A stretch of DNA of 5,656 nt from Actinomycetota bacterium (GCA_005883255.1 VAXS01000066.1:1-5656), one strand, 5' to 3'; shown: positions 1 through 5,656, counted from the stretch's first letter. Made by a program: numbers and translations. Notes: generated by a model not told the origin, from the sequence alone.

Positions 1-28
1 CCTTACAACGGAGCGCATCTATGGCCAT
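1..28 (-). CDS. 5' end of a SAM-riboswitch-controlled gene (cut by window edge)
   Basis: Only nine complete codons are visible, from ATG at 28-26, reading MAIDALRCK. The start is chosen because GGAGG (plus 36-40 as CCTCC) lies 7 bases upstream on the minus strand. The in-frame ATG alternative at 18-16 is in another frame and 17 bases from that site. The gene sits directly behind a SAM-I riboswitch and its terminator, so it should belong to methionine, SAM, sulfur or a connected amino-acid pathway. The LRCK stretch could be the start of an N-terminal zinc-ribbon like that of many actinobacterial threonine synthases (LxCxxC...). That is a guess from four residues, and metK or other methionine genes are equally possible. 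Confidence 0.5.
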
Positions 29-29
29 G

Positions 30-60
30 AAAAAACCTCCGCCGGGAGTGGGCAGAGGTT
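30..60 (-). terminator. Intrinsic terminator of the SAM riboswitch expression platform
   Basis: Read on the minus strand, AACCTCTGCC (60-51) pairs over ten positions with GGCGGAGGTT (43-34), with one G-U wobble. The loop is CACTCCC (50-44). A run of six T (35-30) follows and overlaps the end of the stem, the classical Rho-independent layout. The 5' arm can instead pair with GGCAGGT (75-69), GGCAG with CTGCC plus GGT-side pairs after a two-base bulge. This can extend by pairing GTG (81-79, the end of P1) with CAC (50-48), which gives a candidate antiterminator. The 3' arm contains the GGAGG ribosome binding site of the downstream gene, so the folded hairpin should block translation as well as elongation. 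Confidence 0.88.
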
Positions 61-78
61 CCAGACGCACCTGCCGAC

Positions 79-194
79 CACATCTCCCAGGCTTGATCGT
101 GGAGCCTGTCAGGAATTGGCACCGTTCCTCCCGCCGAAGCGGGGGATGGTTGCCGGGGCTTCACAGGGCCAGTCCCTCCACCCCTCTGGATGCG
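79..194 (-). promoter_or_regulatory. SAM-I (S-box) riboswitch aptamer
   Basis: The minus strand contains the conserved S-box core in order. P1 pairs CGCATC (194-189) with GATGTG (84-79). It is followed by CAGAGGGGT, then GGAGGGACTGGCCC (179-166) with the kink-turn segment. Next come TGAAGCCCCGGCAACC (163-148), a P3 hairpin CCCGC-TTCG-GCGGG (143-130), GGTGCCAATTCC (123-112), and P4 CAGGCT/AGCCTG (108-88). The 3' side closes with GGGAGATG. The size, order of helices and conserved bases match the family. Binding of S-adenosylmethionine should stabilise P1, free the terminator arm and stop transcription of the gene leaving the window at base 1. A strong -10-like box lies just upstream, so transcription would begin about at P1. 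Confidence 0.95.
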
Positions 195-200
195 CCGCCG

Positions 201-206
201 AGTATA
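201..206 (-). promoter_or_regulatory. Probable -10 box of the riboswitch transcript
   Basis: TATACT on the minus strand (plus AGTATA) is a near-perfect sigma-70/SigA-type -10 hexamer in an otherwise very GC-rich stretch. It ends 7 bases before the first base of riboswitch P1, so the predicted start site (about 193-195) coincides with the aptamer's 5' end. No convincing -35 box is seen: with a 17-base spacer the hexamer would be GGCAAG (229-224). Confidence 0.6.
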
Positions 207-219
207 GACCAGGCGCAGG

Positions 220-225
220 TAGACT
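220..225 (+). promoter_or_regulatory. Possible -10 box for the corA direction
   Basis: TAGACT fits a -10 hexamer loosely and would place a start site near 232, just ahead of the AGAGG site. A second candidate, TATAGA at 203-208, overlaps the minus-strand TATACT box, so the two directions may share or compete for one melting region. No -35 box is recognisable for either, so this is tentative. Confidence 0.25.
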
Positions 226-231
226 TGCCTC

Positions 232-236
232 AGAGG
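232..236 (+). promoter_or_regulatory. Ribosome binding site upstream of corA (AGAGG)
   Basis: AGAGG lies 8 bases before GTG at 245. This is the only good Shine-Dalgarno match ahead of corA. The in-frame GTG at 273 has nothing like it (the preceding bases are a C run and AGTACCC). The GTG at 245 is one base out of the corA frame and its reading frame ends at 349. The site therefore bears directly on where corA starts and on whether the C7 tract at 259-265 is correct. Confidence 0.55.
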
Positions 237-272
237 CGAACACCGTGACGACCGACGACCCCCCCAGTACCC

Positions 273-1268
273 GTGCCCAGCTTGCCCAAGCCCCGCTTCG
301 GTCGTTCGGCGCGCACGCGCGGCGAGGTCGTCGCCACTCCCGAGCCTGAGACCCCGGCCGTCGAGGTCGTCGAGCACGACGGCCTGCGCTGGATCAACAT
401 CGAGCGCCCGCGTCCGGTCGACCGCGCCTGGCTGGAGGAGCACTTCGACTTCCATCCCCTCGACTACGAGGACGTCTTCTCCCGCAACCAGCGCCCGAAG
501 ATCGACGAGTACGAGGAGTACCTGTTCATCGTGCTCCACTTCCCGCGCTTCGACAAGCACGTGGGACGCCTGAACGCCGCCGAGCTGGACATGTTCGTCG
601 GGCCCGACTTCCTGATCACGCTGCCCAACGAGCCGGTCGACACGGTCGAGTACCTGTTCGAGCGCTGCCGGGCCAGCGAGGAGATCCGCCAGCAGTACCT
701 GTCGAAGGGCCCGGGCTACCTCCTCTACAAGATCGTGGACGACGCCGTCGACGCCTCCTTTCCCATGCTGCGCAAGATGGGGAACAAGCTGGAGCGGATC
801 GAGCAGGACATCTTCGAGGGCCGCTCGGCCGAGGTCGTGCGCGACATCTCCAACGTCAAGCAGGAGATCATCAACTTCCGCAAGATCATCCGCCCGCAGC
901 GCGCGGTGTTCGGCGACCTGGAGCGCACCAAGCAGCGCTACCTGGCTCCCGACCTCGACATCTACTTCGACGACATCGTCGACGCCTCCGAGCGCGTCTG
1001 GCAGATGCTCGAGGGTTACAAGGAGACCGTGGAGGCGCTGGAGCAGACCAACGAGTCGGTCCTCTCCCACCGCCTCAACGACGTGCTCCGCGTCCTCACC
1101 GCGTTCAGCGTGGCGCTGCTCCCGCTGACGCTGATCGCCTCGATCTGGGGCATGAACACCCACGTGCCGGGCGAGCAGAGCTCCGCCGCGTTCTGGACCA
1201 TCATCGGGGTGATGGTCGTCCTGCTCGCCGGCCTGCTCACGTTCTTCCGCAAGCGCGGCTGGCTGTAG
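273..1268 (+). CDS. corA: CorA-family magnesium/divalent cation transporter
   Basis: This is a 331-residue inner-membrane channel of the CorA family, which forms homopentamers and passes Mg2+ (in some members Co2+, Ni2+ or Zn2+). A long acidic, mostly helical cytoplasmic domain covers residues ~25-270. TM1 spans ~274-292 and leads straight into the signature G293-M294-N295. A short periplasmic loop (THVPGEQSS) follows; it differs slightly from the usual MPE-type loop but keeps the acidic residue. TM2 spans ~306-325, and the C-terminus is the basic tail FRKRGWL. Family length is about 310-370, so the gene is complete or nearly so. The GTG at 273 is the first in-frame start and has no ribosome binding site. 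Dropping one C from the C7 tract at 259-265 would extend the protein by nine residues to GTG 245 (MTTDDPPVP...), which has AGAGG 8 bases upstream. The selected ion cannot be told from sequence. Confidence 0.93.
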   Translation: MPSLPKPRFGRSARTRGEVVATPEPETPAVEVVEHDGLRWINIERPRPVDRAWLEEHFDFHPLDYEDVFSRNQRPKIDEYEEYLFIVLHFPRFDKHVGRLNAAELDMFVGPDFLITLPNEPVDTVEYLFERCRASEEIRQQYLSKGPGYLLYKIVDDAVDASFPMLRKMGNKLERIEQDIFEGRSAEVVRDISNVKQEIINFRKIIRPQRAVFGDLERTKQRYLAPDLDIYFDDIVDASERVWQMLEGYKETVEALEQTNESVLSHRLNDVLRVLTAFSVALLPLTLIASIWGMNTHVPGEQSSAAFWTIIGVMVVLLAGLLTFFRKRGWL

Positions 1269-1276
1269 CGACGGGT

Positions 1277-1299
1277 AACACGGGCCGCGCGCCGGTGTT
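1277..1299 (+). other. Hairpin in the corA-lipid kinase gap
   Basis: AACAC (1277-1281) pairs with GTGTT (1295-1299). After one G-G mismatch, GGC pairs with GCC around a CGCGC loop. It fills most of the 41-base gap between the two plus-strand genes. There is no T run after it, so it does not look like an intrinsic terminator. It might act as an mRNA processing or stability element, or be chance in GC-rich DNA. Confidence 0.3.
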
Positions 1300-1309
1300 G
1301 TAGCGCGGG

Positions 1310-2293
1310 GTGCCGGCGACCGCGGACATCCTCGAACGCCTGGCCAGCGAGCAGGAGTCGCCGGCCCGCGCTCCCAGCCGGCGCATGCTGGTGATCGTCA
1401 ACCCGTACGCGACGACGGTCTCCGACCGGCTGCGCAACCTGGTCGTCTACGCGCTCGAGGGGCGCTACGAGGTCGAGGCCGTGGACACCGAGGGTCGCGG
1501 CCACGCCACCGAGCTGTGCCGGGAGGCGGCGCTGGAGGGCTACGACGTGGTGGTGGCCTTCGGCGGCGACGGCACCGTCAACGAGGCCGCCAACGGCCTG
1601 ATGGGCTCCGACACGCCGCTGACCTGTCTCCCCGGCGGGGCGACCAACGTGTACTGCCGCCTGATCGGCATCCCGCCGGAGATCGTGGACGCCACCGAGC
1701 ACCTGCTGCGGATCGCCGACGACTGGCGCCCGCGCCGCGTGGACCTGGGGACGGTGGACGGGCGCTACTTCACGTTCTCGGCCGGCCTGGGGCTGGACGC
1801 CAGCGTGGTGGCCCGCGTGGAGCGGCGGCCGCGGCTCAAGGCGCGCCTGGGCGAGTACTACTTCACCGCCGCCGCCTTCGTGACGTTCGCGCGGGAGTAC
1901 ACGGTCCACCCGCCCCGGCTGGTGGTCGAGGTCGAGGGCCGCGAGCTGCCGGGCGTGACCGCGATCGTCCAGAACGCCGCGCCCTACACCTTCTTCAACC
2001 GGCGGCGGATCGACCTGGCCGACGGCGCCTCGCTGGACAGCGGCACCCTGGCCGGGCTGGTGCTGCGCCGGGCCAACCCGCTGGACGTCCCGGGCATCAT
2101 CTGGCGCGCCTTCTCCCGGCGGGCGGCCATGGGGGCCCACGGGCAGGTCGAGGTGTTCCGCAACATGCGCGAGCTGAGCGTCCGCTCGGCCGACGAGCGC
2201 CCCCTCCCGCTCGAGCTGGACGGCGACTACATCGGCGAGATCGCCGACGCCCGCTTCGGCGTCGCGCCCCGGGCCCTGACGGTCGTCTCCTGA
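1310..2293 (+). CDS. Diacylglycerol/lipid kinase family protein (YegS/DgkB-like)
   Basis: A 327-residue soluble enzyme of the DAGK-catalytic (YegS/DgkB/LCB5) family, expected to phosphorylate a lipid alcohol such as diacylglycerol with ATP. The N-terminal nucleotide-binding half starts with MLVIVNPYA (26-34) and carries the signature GGDGTVNEAANG (85-96). PGGATNVYCR (108-117) follows, a variant of the family's P-G-G/L-T-x-N motif. FSAGLGLDA (156-164) leads into the beta-sandwich half. Late family motifs are DGASLDSGTL (238-247) and LELDGDYIGE (301-310); here the usual DGE is DGD. The start is GTG at 1310 with no clear ribosome binding site. ATG at 1385 would remove 25 residues of low complexity and keep the whole domain, so the start is uncertain. 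It lies 41 bases after corA and may share its transcript. Substrate and pathway role (lipid recycling or glycolipid synthesis) are not readable from sequence. Confidence 0.9.
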   Translation: MPATADILERLASEQESPARAPSRRMLVIVNPYATTVSDRLRNLVVYALEGRYEVEAVDTEGRGHATELCREAALEGYDVVVAFGGDGTVNEAANGLMGSDTPLTCLPGGATNVYCRLIGIPPEIVDATEHLLRIADDWRPRRVDLGTVDGRYFTFSAGLGLDASVVARVERRPRLKARLGEYYFTAAAFVTFAREYTVHPPRLVVEVEGRELPGVTAIVQNAAPYTFFNRRRIDLADGASLDSGTLAGLVLRRANPLDVPGIIWRAFSRRAAMGAHGQVEVFRNMRELSVRSADERPLPLELDGDYIGEIADARFGVAPRALTVVS

Positions 2294-2296
2294 CGC

Positions 2297-3241
2297 TCAG
2301 AGCAGCGGCGAGCGCGCGGCCACGCTGCCGGCGGCCAGGGCGGCCGCACCCACCAGGTCGGCCGCCAGGTCCACGGCGGCCACCGCCGGGGCCCGGCCCG
2401 GCCCGGCCCGCTCCGCGTGGGCCACCAGCTGGCGTGCGTAGGGAACCGCCGCCGCCAGCGCCGCCGGCCGCCGCCGGGCGGCCGCCACCGCCGCCCCGGC
2501 CAGCGCCAGGTCGAAGGCCGCCGTGCGCCGGGAGAGGAACGCCCGGCGGTGGAAGAACGTCTCGCGCAGCTCGGGCACCCGGGCGGCGATCGCCGGGAAG
2601 TGGCGCAGGCGTGCGCGCTCGGCCACGTACGCGCCGGGCCCTCGCGGCAGCACGGCGTGGTGCACGAGCGCGTCGGGACAGAACGCCGTCCGTCCCCCGC
2701 TTCGGCGCACGCGCCAGCCGAACAGGATGTCCTCGCCCAGCTCGATGCCCCGCCGCGGGCGCAGCCAGCTCTCGAGGCCGCCCACCCGCTCGAACGCCGC
2801 GCCGGTGACCAGGAGGTTCGCGGTCTCGTACAGGCCGCGCTCGGCGTCCACCCACAGCGTGCGATCGAAGGGCCCGGGGGCCGCTCCGTCGGGCGGGCGG
2901 ACCGCGCCCTGGACCAGGTCGGCGTCCGCCAGCGCCCGCAGGCCGGCGGCCAGCCAGCCGCGGGCCGGGACACAGTCCGCGTCCAGGAAGGCCAGGGCCG
3001 GGGCGCCCGCGGCCGCGGCGCCCAGGTTGCGGGCCGCGGCCGGGCCGTCCCCCCGTCCGGTCAGGACCCGGTCGACGACGGGCGCGGCGCGGGCCCGCTC
3101 GGCGGTCGCGTCGCACGAGGCGTCGTCGACCACCATCGCCTCGAACCCGCCCGCGGCCTCCTGCCCGGCCAGGCCGGCGAGGGTGGCGTCAAGCGTGGCC
3201 TCCGCGTCGCGGGCGGGGACGATGACGGTGATCGCGGGCAG
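2297..3241 (-). CDS. Family 2-like glycosyltransferase, probable CTG start
   Basis: A 314-residue GT-A fold enzyme if started at CTG 3241. Residues 1-10 read MPAITVIVPARD, the usual first strand of GT2 enzymes. They are followed by VVDDAS (~37-42), the metal/nucleotide motif FLDADC (DADC at 87-90), and GEDILFGWRVRRSG (GED at 169-171), which holds the catalytic-base region. The C-terminal ~100 residues are Ala/Arg-rich helices without an obvious membrane anchor. The first ATG, at 3136, would delete 35 residues including the first beta strand, so it is unlikely to be the real start. No ATG, GTG or TTG exists between the TAG at 3253-3251 and that ATG. The stop is TGA, three bases from the stop of the convergent lipid kinase. 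Donor and acceptor sugars are unknown; a role in a cell-surface glycan or a glycosylated small molecule is possible. Confidence 0.85.
   Translation of the reverse strand: MPAITVIVPARDAEATLDATLAGLAGQEAAGGFEAMVVDDASCDATAERARAAPVVDRVLTGRGDGPAAARNLGAAAAGAPALAFLDADCVPARGWLAAGLRALADADLVQGAVRPPDGAAPGPFDRTLWVDAERGLYETANLLVTGAAFERVGGLESWLRPRRGIELGEDILFGWRVRRSGGRTAFCPDALVHHAVLPRGPGAYVAERARLRHFPAIAARVPELRETFFHRRAFLSRRTAAFDLALAGAAVAAARRRPAALAAAVPYARQLVAHAERAGPGRAPAVAAVDLAADLVGAAALAAGSVAARSPLL
2392..2409 (-). repeat. Four GGG runs with two-base loops inside the glycosyltransferase gene
   Basis: The plus strand reads GCCCG four times in tandem at 2391-2410. On the minus (coding) strand this gives GGGCCGGGCCGGGCCGGG, a motif able to form a G-quadruplex in the mRNA, or a very stable CCGG hairpin. 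It encodes part of an Ala/Gly/Pro/Arg stretch (AGPGRAP) near the C-terminus and may simply reflect high GC. Confidence 0.45.
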
Positions 3242-3250
3242 GCCGCCAGC

Positions 3251-4024
3251 CTACGTAGACGGCCGCGCGGCGGGGGCGCGCGCCTCGTAGGCCACGAACC
3301 ACTGGCGGATCGGTCGCCCCGCGGGCAGCCGGAAGATCGCCCGGCGCCGGGGCTCGACGAACCCGGCCAGGTGCAGCCAGGCGTTCAGGCAGGCGAAGTT
3401 GCCCACCCACCAGTCGAAGTCCGTGTGCCGCGCCCGCAGGACCGCCGCCGGGCGGCGCGGGCGCAGCGCCGTCAGCCAGAGGTCGAACGGCTCCACCACC
3501 AGCAGGCGCCCGCCCGGCTCGAGCACCTCGCGGACCCGCTCCAGGCCGCGCACGGGGTCGCGCAGGTGCAGGAGCAGCGCGCCGACCACCGCGTAGCCGA
3601 CCGGCCCCCCCAGCCGCTCGACGTCGAGGTCGTAGATCGCGCTCCCCACCCGGCGCACCCGCGACCCCAGCAGCTCGTGTGCCAGCTTGAAGCGCTCGCC
3701 CGGGTGATGGCCGCGGAGCTCGTCGGCCAGCCGGGCGAACGTCGGCGGCGGCCATTCGGTGTCCAGGTAGGAGTCGAGGTCGGCCGCCACCACCTCGGCG
3801 GCGCGGCGGCGCTCCAGCTCGAAGGCCCAGAAGCCGTCGAACGTGCCCACGTCCAGCGCCCGGACCCCCGAGAGGTCGTCGGGCAGGACCCGCGGCGCGA
3901 TCGACCGCAGGTCGACCAGCCCCGGGGTCCGCACCCCCGGGGCGATCTCGATCGTGTGGTACCACTCGCGGCCCAGCGCGCTGGCGATGAGCGCCTCGCG
4001 CTCCCCGGGCGGCTCGGCGGCCAC
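3251..4024 (-). CDS. CmoB-like SAM-dependent methyltransferase
   Basis: A 257-residue class I Rossmann methyltransferase. WYHTIEIAPGVRTPG (21-35) and the SAM-binding motif I LDVGTFDGFWAFELERR (57-73) are the features of the CmoB-like (DUF1698) branch. The acidic residue after strand 2 is VVAADLD (78-84). AIYDLDVERLG (129-139) and a VVGALLLHLRDP segment (146-157) with LEPGGRLLVVEP (168-179) complete the fold. CmoB of Gammaproteobacteria transfers a carboxymethyl group from carboxy-SAM to U34 of tRNA. Actinobacterial relatives usually lack the partner CmoA and their substrate is unknown, so function should not be transferred. The GTG start at 4024 is 7 bases after the rel stop and has no good ribosome binding site, which suggests coupling. 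It ends with TAG 9 bases before the glycosyltransferase, in the same frame. Confidence 0.88.
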   Translation of the reverse strand: MAAEPPGEREALIASALGREWYHTIEIAPGVRTPGLVDLRSIAPRVLPDDLSGVRALDVGTFDGFWAFELERRRAAEVVAADLDSYLDTEWPPPTFARLADELRGHHPGERFKLAHELLGSRVRRVGSAIYDLDVERLGGPVGYAVVGALLLHLRDPVRGLERVREVLEPGGRLLVVEPFDLWLTALRPRRPAAVLRARHTDFDWWVGNFACLNAWLHLAGFVEPRRRAIFRLPAGRPIRQWFVAYEARAPAARPST

Positions 4025-4031
4025 GCCCGGA

Positions 4032-5656
4032 CTAGCCGGTCGGCGTCACGCGGTAGGCGTCGAACACCGCGTCGATGCCGCGCAGGCGGCTGACCGCGTG
4101 GTCGAGCGCGCGGGTGTCCCCCACCTCGACCACGAACCGGTTGCGCACCATCTGGTCGGAGACCAGGCAGCGCGCCTCGAGGATGTTCACGCCGGCCTCG
4201 GCGAACGTGCGCGAGAGATCCTCCAGGAGGCGGTGGCGGTCCCAGGCGTCGACGTGGATCTCCACCTTGAACGAGGTCTTGCCCTCCCCGTCCCAGCTCA
4301 CCGGGGTGAAGCGCTCGGGGTCCTTGCGCAGCGCGCGGGCGTTGGTGCAGTCGCGGCGGTGGATCGTGATCCCCCGGCCCAGCGAGATGTACCCCACGAT
4401 CGGGTCGCCCGGCACCGGCCGGCAGCACTTGGCCAGGCGAAGCATGACGTCGTCGATGCCCTCGACCCGGATCCCGTACGAGCTCGACGAGGCCTCGGGG
4501 CGCCGGCGCCGGTGGCGCTGGGGCGAGACGATGTCGGCGGCGGTGGGCTCGCCCTCGGCCGACTCGCCCTGCTTGAGGCGCTGCAGCACCTTCTGCACGA
4601 CGGTCTTGGGCGAGATCTTGGCGGCGCCCAGGGCGATGTAGAAGTCGTCGGCCTTGCGGAACCCCATCTCCCGGACCACGTCGGCCAGCAGCGGGGAGGC
4701 CACGACCTTCTGCGGCGGCATGCCCTGCTTGCGCAGGTGGTCCTGCAGGAGCTCGCGGCCGGCGTGCTCGGTGTCCTTGCGCGACTCCGCCTTGAACCAC
4801 TGCTTGATCTTGTTGCGCGCGCGGGTGGTCTTGACCAGCGCCAGCCAGTCGCGCGAGGGACCCCGCTCGCGCTTGGAGGTCATCACCTCGACGATGTCGC
4901 CCGACTGCAGCTTGTAGGAGAGCGGGACCATCTTTCCGTTGACCTTGGCGCCCACGCAGCGGTGGCCGACGTCGGTGTGGATCTCGTAGGCGAAGTCCAG
5001 CGGCGTGGCCCCGGCCGCCAGCGACTTGACCTCGCCCTTGGGCGTGAACACGAAGACCTCGTCCTCGAACAGGTCGACCTTCATCCGCTCCACGAACTCC
5101 CCGGAGTCCTCCAGCTCCTGCTGCCACTCCAGCAGGCGGCGCAGCCAGCGCAGCTTCTCCTCGCCGCGGGCGCGCGGACCCTGCTGGTCGTCGCCGTCCT
5201 CCTTGTAGATCCAGTGGGCGGCGACGCCGTACTCGGCCATGTCGTGCATCTCCCGCGTGCGGATCTGGATCTCCAGCGGGCGCCCCTCGGGCCCGATCAC
5301 GGTGGTGTGCAGCGACTGGTAGAGGTTGAACTTGGGCATCGCCACGAAGTCCTTGAAGCGGCCCGGGAGCGGCTTCCACAGCGAGTGGATGACGCCCACC
5401 GCCCCGTAGCAGTCCTTGACCGAGTCGACGATGACCCGCATGGCGGTGAGGTCGTAGATCTCGTTGAACTCCCGCCCCTTCTTGGTCATCTTCGAGTAGA
5501 TCGAGTAGAAGTGCTTGGCCCGGCCGGAGATCTCGGCCTGGATGCCCAGCGCCTGCAGCTCCTTGGCCAGGTACTCGCCGGCCTTGCCCACGTAGCGCTC
5601 GCGCTCGTCGCGCTGCTGGGCCACCAGCGTCTTGATCTCCTGGTACTTGCGCGGGT
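4032..5656 (-). CDS. rel: Bifunctional-type (p)ppGpp synthetase/hydrolase Rel (5' end beyond window)
   Basis: The stringent-response alarmone enzyme, a ribosome-associated cytoplasmic protein. About 540 residues are visible; the frame stays open to the right edge, so the GTG at 5624 is internal (upstream codons read PRKYQEIKTLVAQQ, typical linker). The N-terminal HD hydrolase domain lies outside. Numbering from V/M at 5624, the synthetase domain covers ~30-140: SGRAKHFYSIYSKM (33-46), IYDLTAMRVIVD (56-67), RFKD (89-92) and EIQIRT (118-123). A TGS domain covers ~187-250, then helical, and a zinc-finger/CC domain follows with AKCCRPVPGD (398-407) and HRRDC (422-426). An ACT domain covers ~452-528. 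RxKD at 89-92 is the form found in bifunctional Rel/SpoT rather than the ExDD of monofunctional RelA. A basic, Ser-rich linker (HRRRRPEASSSS) precedes the zinc-finger domain. The protein ends RVTPTG. It is the first visible gene of the minus-strand block. Confidence 0.96.
   Translation of the reverse strand, partial: PRKYQEIKTLVAQQRDERERYVGKAGEYLAKELQALGIQAEISGRAKHFYSIYSKMTKKGREFNEIYDLTAMRVIVDSVKDCYGAVGVIHSLWKPLPGRFKDFVAMPKFNLYQSLHTTVIGPEGRPLEIQIRTREMHDMAEYGVAAHWIYKEDGDDQQGPRARGEEKLRWLRRLLEWQQELEDSGEFVERMKVDLFEDEVFVFTPKGEVKSLAAGATPLDFAYEIHTDVGHRCVGAKVNGKMVPLSYKLQSGDIVEVMTSKRERGPSRDWLALVKTTRARNKIKQWFKAESRKDTEHAGRELLQDHLRKQGMPPQKVVASPLLADVVREMGFRKADDFYIALGAAKISPKTVVQKVLQRLKQGESAEGEPTAADIVSPQRHRRRRPEASSSSYGIRVEGIDDVMLRLAKCCRPVPGDPIVGYISLGRGITIHRRDCTNARALRKDPERFTPVSWDGEGKTSFKVEIHVDAWDRHRLLEDLSRTFAEAGVNILEARCLVSDQMVRNRFVVEVGDTRALDHAVSRLRGIDAVFDAYRVTPTG

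Noticed and set aside
21..248. Small plus-strand open frame in the leader region
   Set aside because: It overlaps the riboswitch and terminator, has no ribosome binding site, and its translation looks non-coding.
3..1163. Long minus-strand open frame of 386 codons opposite corA
   Set aside because: It lies antisense to a clear CorA gene and runs through the riboswitch and terminator in its last part. Its composition (repeated Val/Leu/Asp/His) is what GC-rich antisense frames give.
1277..1299. Terminator after corA
   Set aside because: The hairpin has a mismatch and no T run follows; only a generic hairpin can be supported.
1516..2808. Plus-strand open frame of 430 codons overlapping the lipid kinase
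   Set aside because: Arg/Pro/Gly-rich shadow of the kinase that runs on through the opposite-strand glycosyltransferase; no motif.
2417..4093. Plus-strand open frame of 558 codons across the glycosyltransferase and methyltransferase
   Set aside because: The Arg/Pro/Gly/Gln-rich translation has no recognisable motif, and two genes with clear family motifs occupy the opposite strand.
3472..5379. Minus-strand open frame of 635 codons in another frame of rel and the methyltransferase
   Set aside because: A frame-shifted copy of strongly coding sequence with low-complexity translation; rel and the methyltransferase explain the region.
5624..5656. GTG at 5624 as the true start of rel
   Set aside because: The frame stays open to the window edge with typical Rel linker residues, and the family needs an upstream HD hydrolase domain. 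The gene is cut by the window rather than short.

Overview
The window is very GC-rich with many GTG starts and long spurious open frames on the non-coding strand. It looks like a chromosomal segment of a high-GC Actinomycetota bacterium. A Thermoleophilia-type (Solirubrobacterales-like) origin is my guess from gene style only and is not proven.

Layout. The first ~245 bases are a divergent control region. On the minus strand they carry a SAM-I (S-box) riboswitch aptamer (194 down to 79), then a 10-bp intrinsic terminator hairpin with a U tract (60 down to 30). The start of a gene follows and leaves the window at base 1. Its visible residues, MAIDALRCK, allow only a weak guess of threonine synthase. 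On the plus strand the same region leads into a CorA-family divalent cation transporter (273-1268, possibly really starting at 245). A YegS/DgkB-type lipid kinase follows (1310-2293). These two genes are co-directional, 41 bp apart, and could share a transcript.

The right half is a minus-strand block read from the right edge: a bifunctional-type (p)ppGpp synthetase/hydrolase Rel whose N-terminal part is outside the window (5656 to 4032), a CmoB-like SAM-dependent methyltransferase (4024 to 3251), and a family 2-like glycosyltransferase (3241 to 2297). Spacings of 7 and 9 bases suggest an operon with translational coupling. The block meets the lipid kinase tail to tail with three bases between the stop codons.

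The most useful observations are these. The SAM riboswitch has a terminator whose 3' arm contains the ribosome binding site of the regulated gene. A C7 tract at the start of corA separates a well-placed ribosome binding site and GTG from the coding frame. The glycosyltransferase has no ATG/GTG/TTG start that keeps its fold; it lies in the same frame as the methyltransferase and is separated from it only by a TAG. I found no mobile element, CRISPR array, tRNA or rRNA, and no clearly new multi-gene system. The methyltransferase and glycosyltransferase pair behind rel is the part with least known function.
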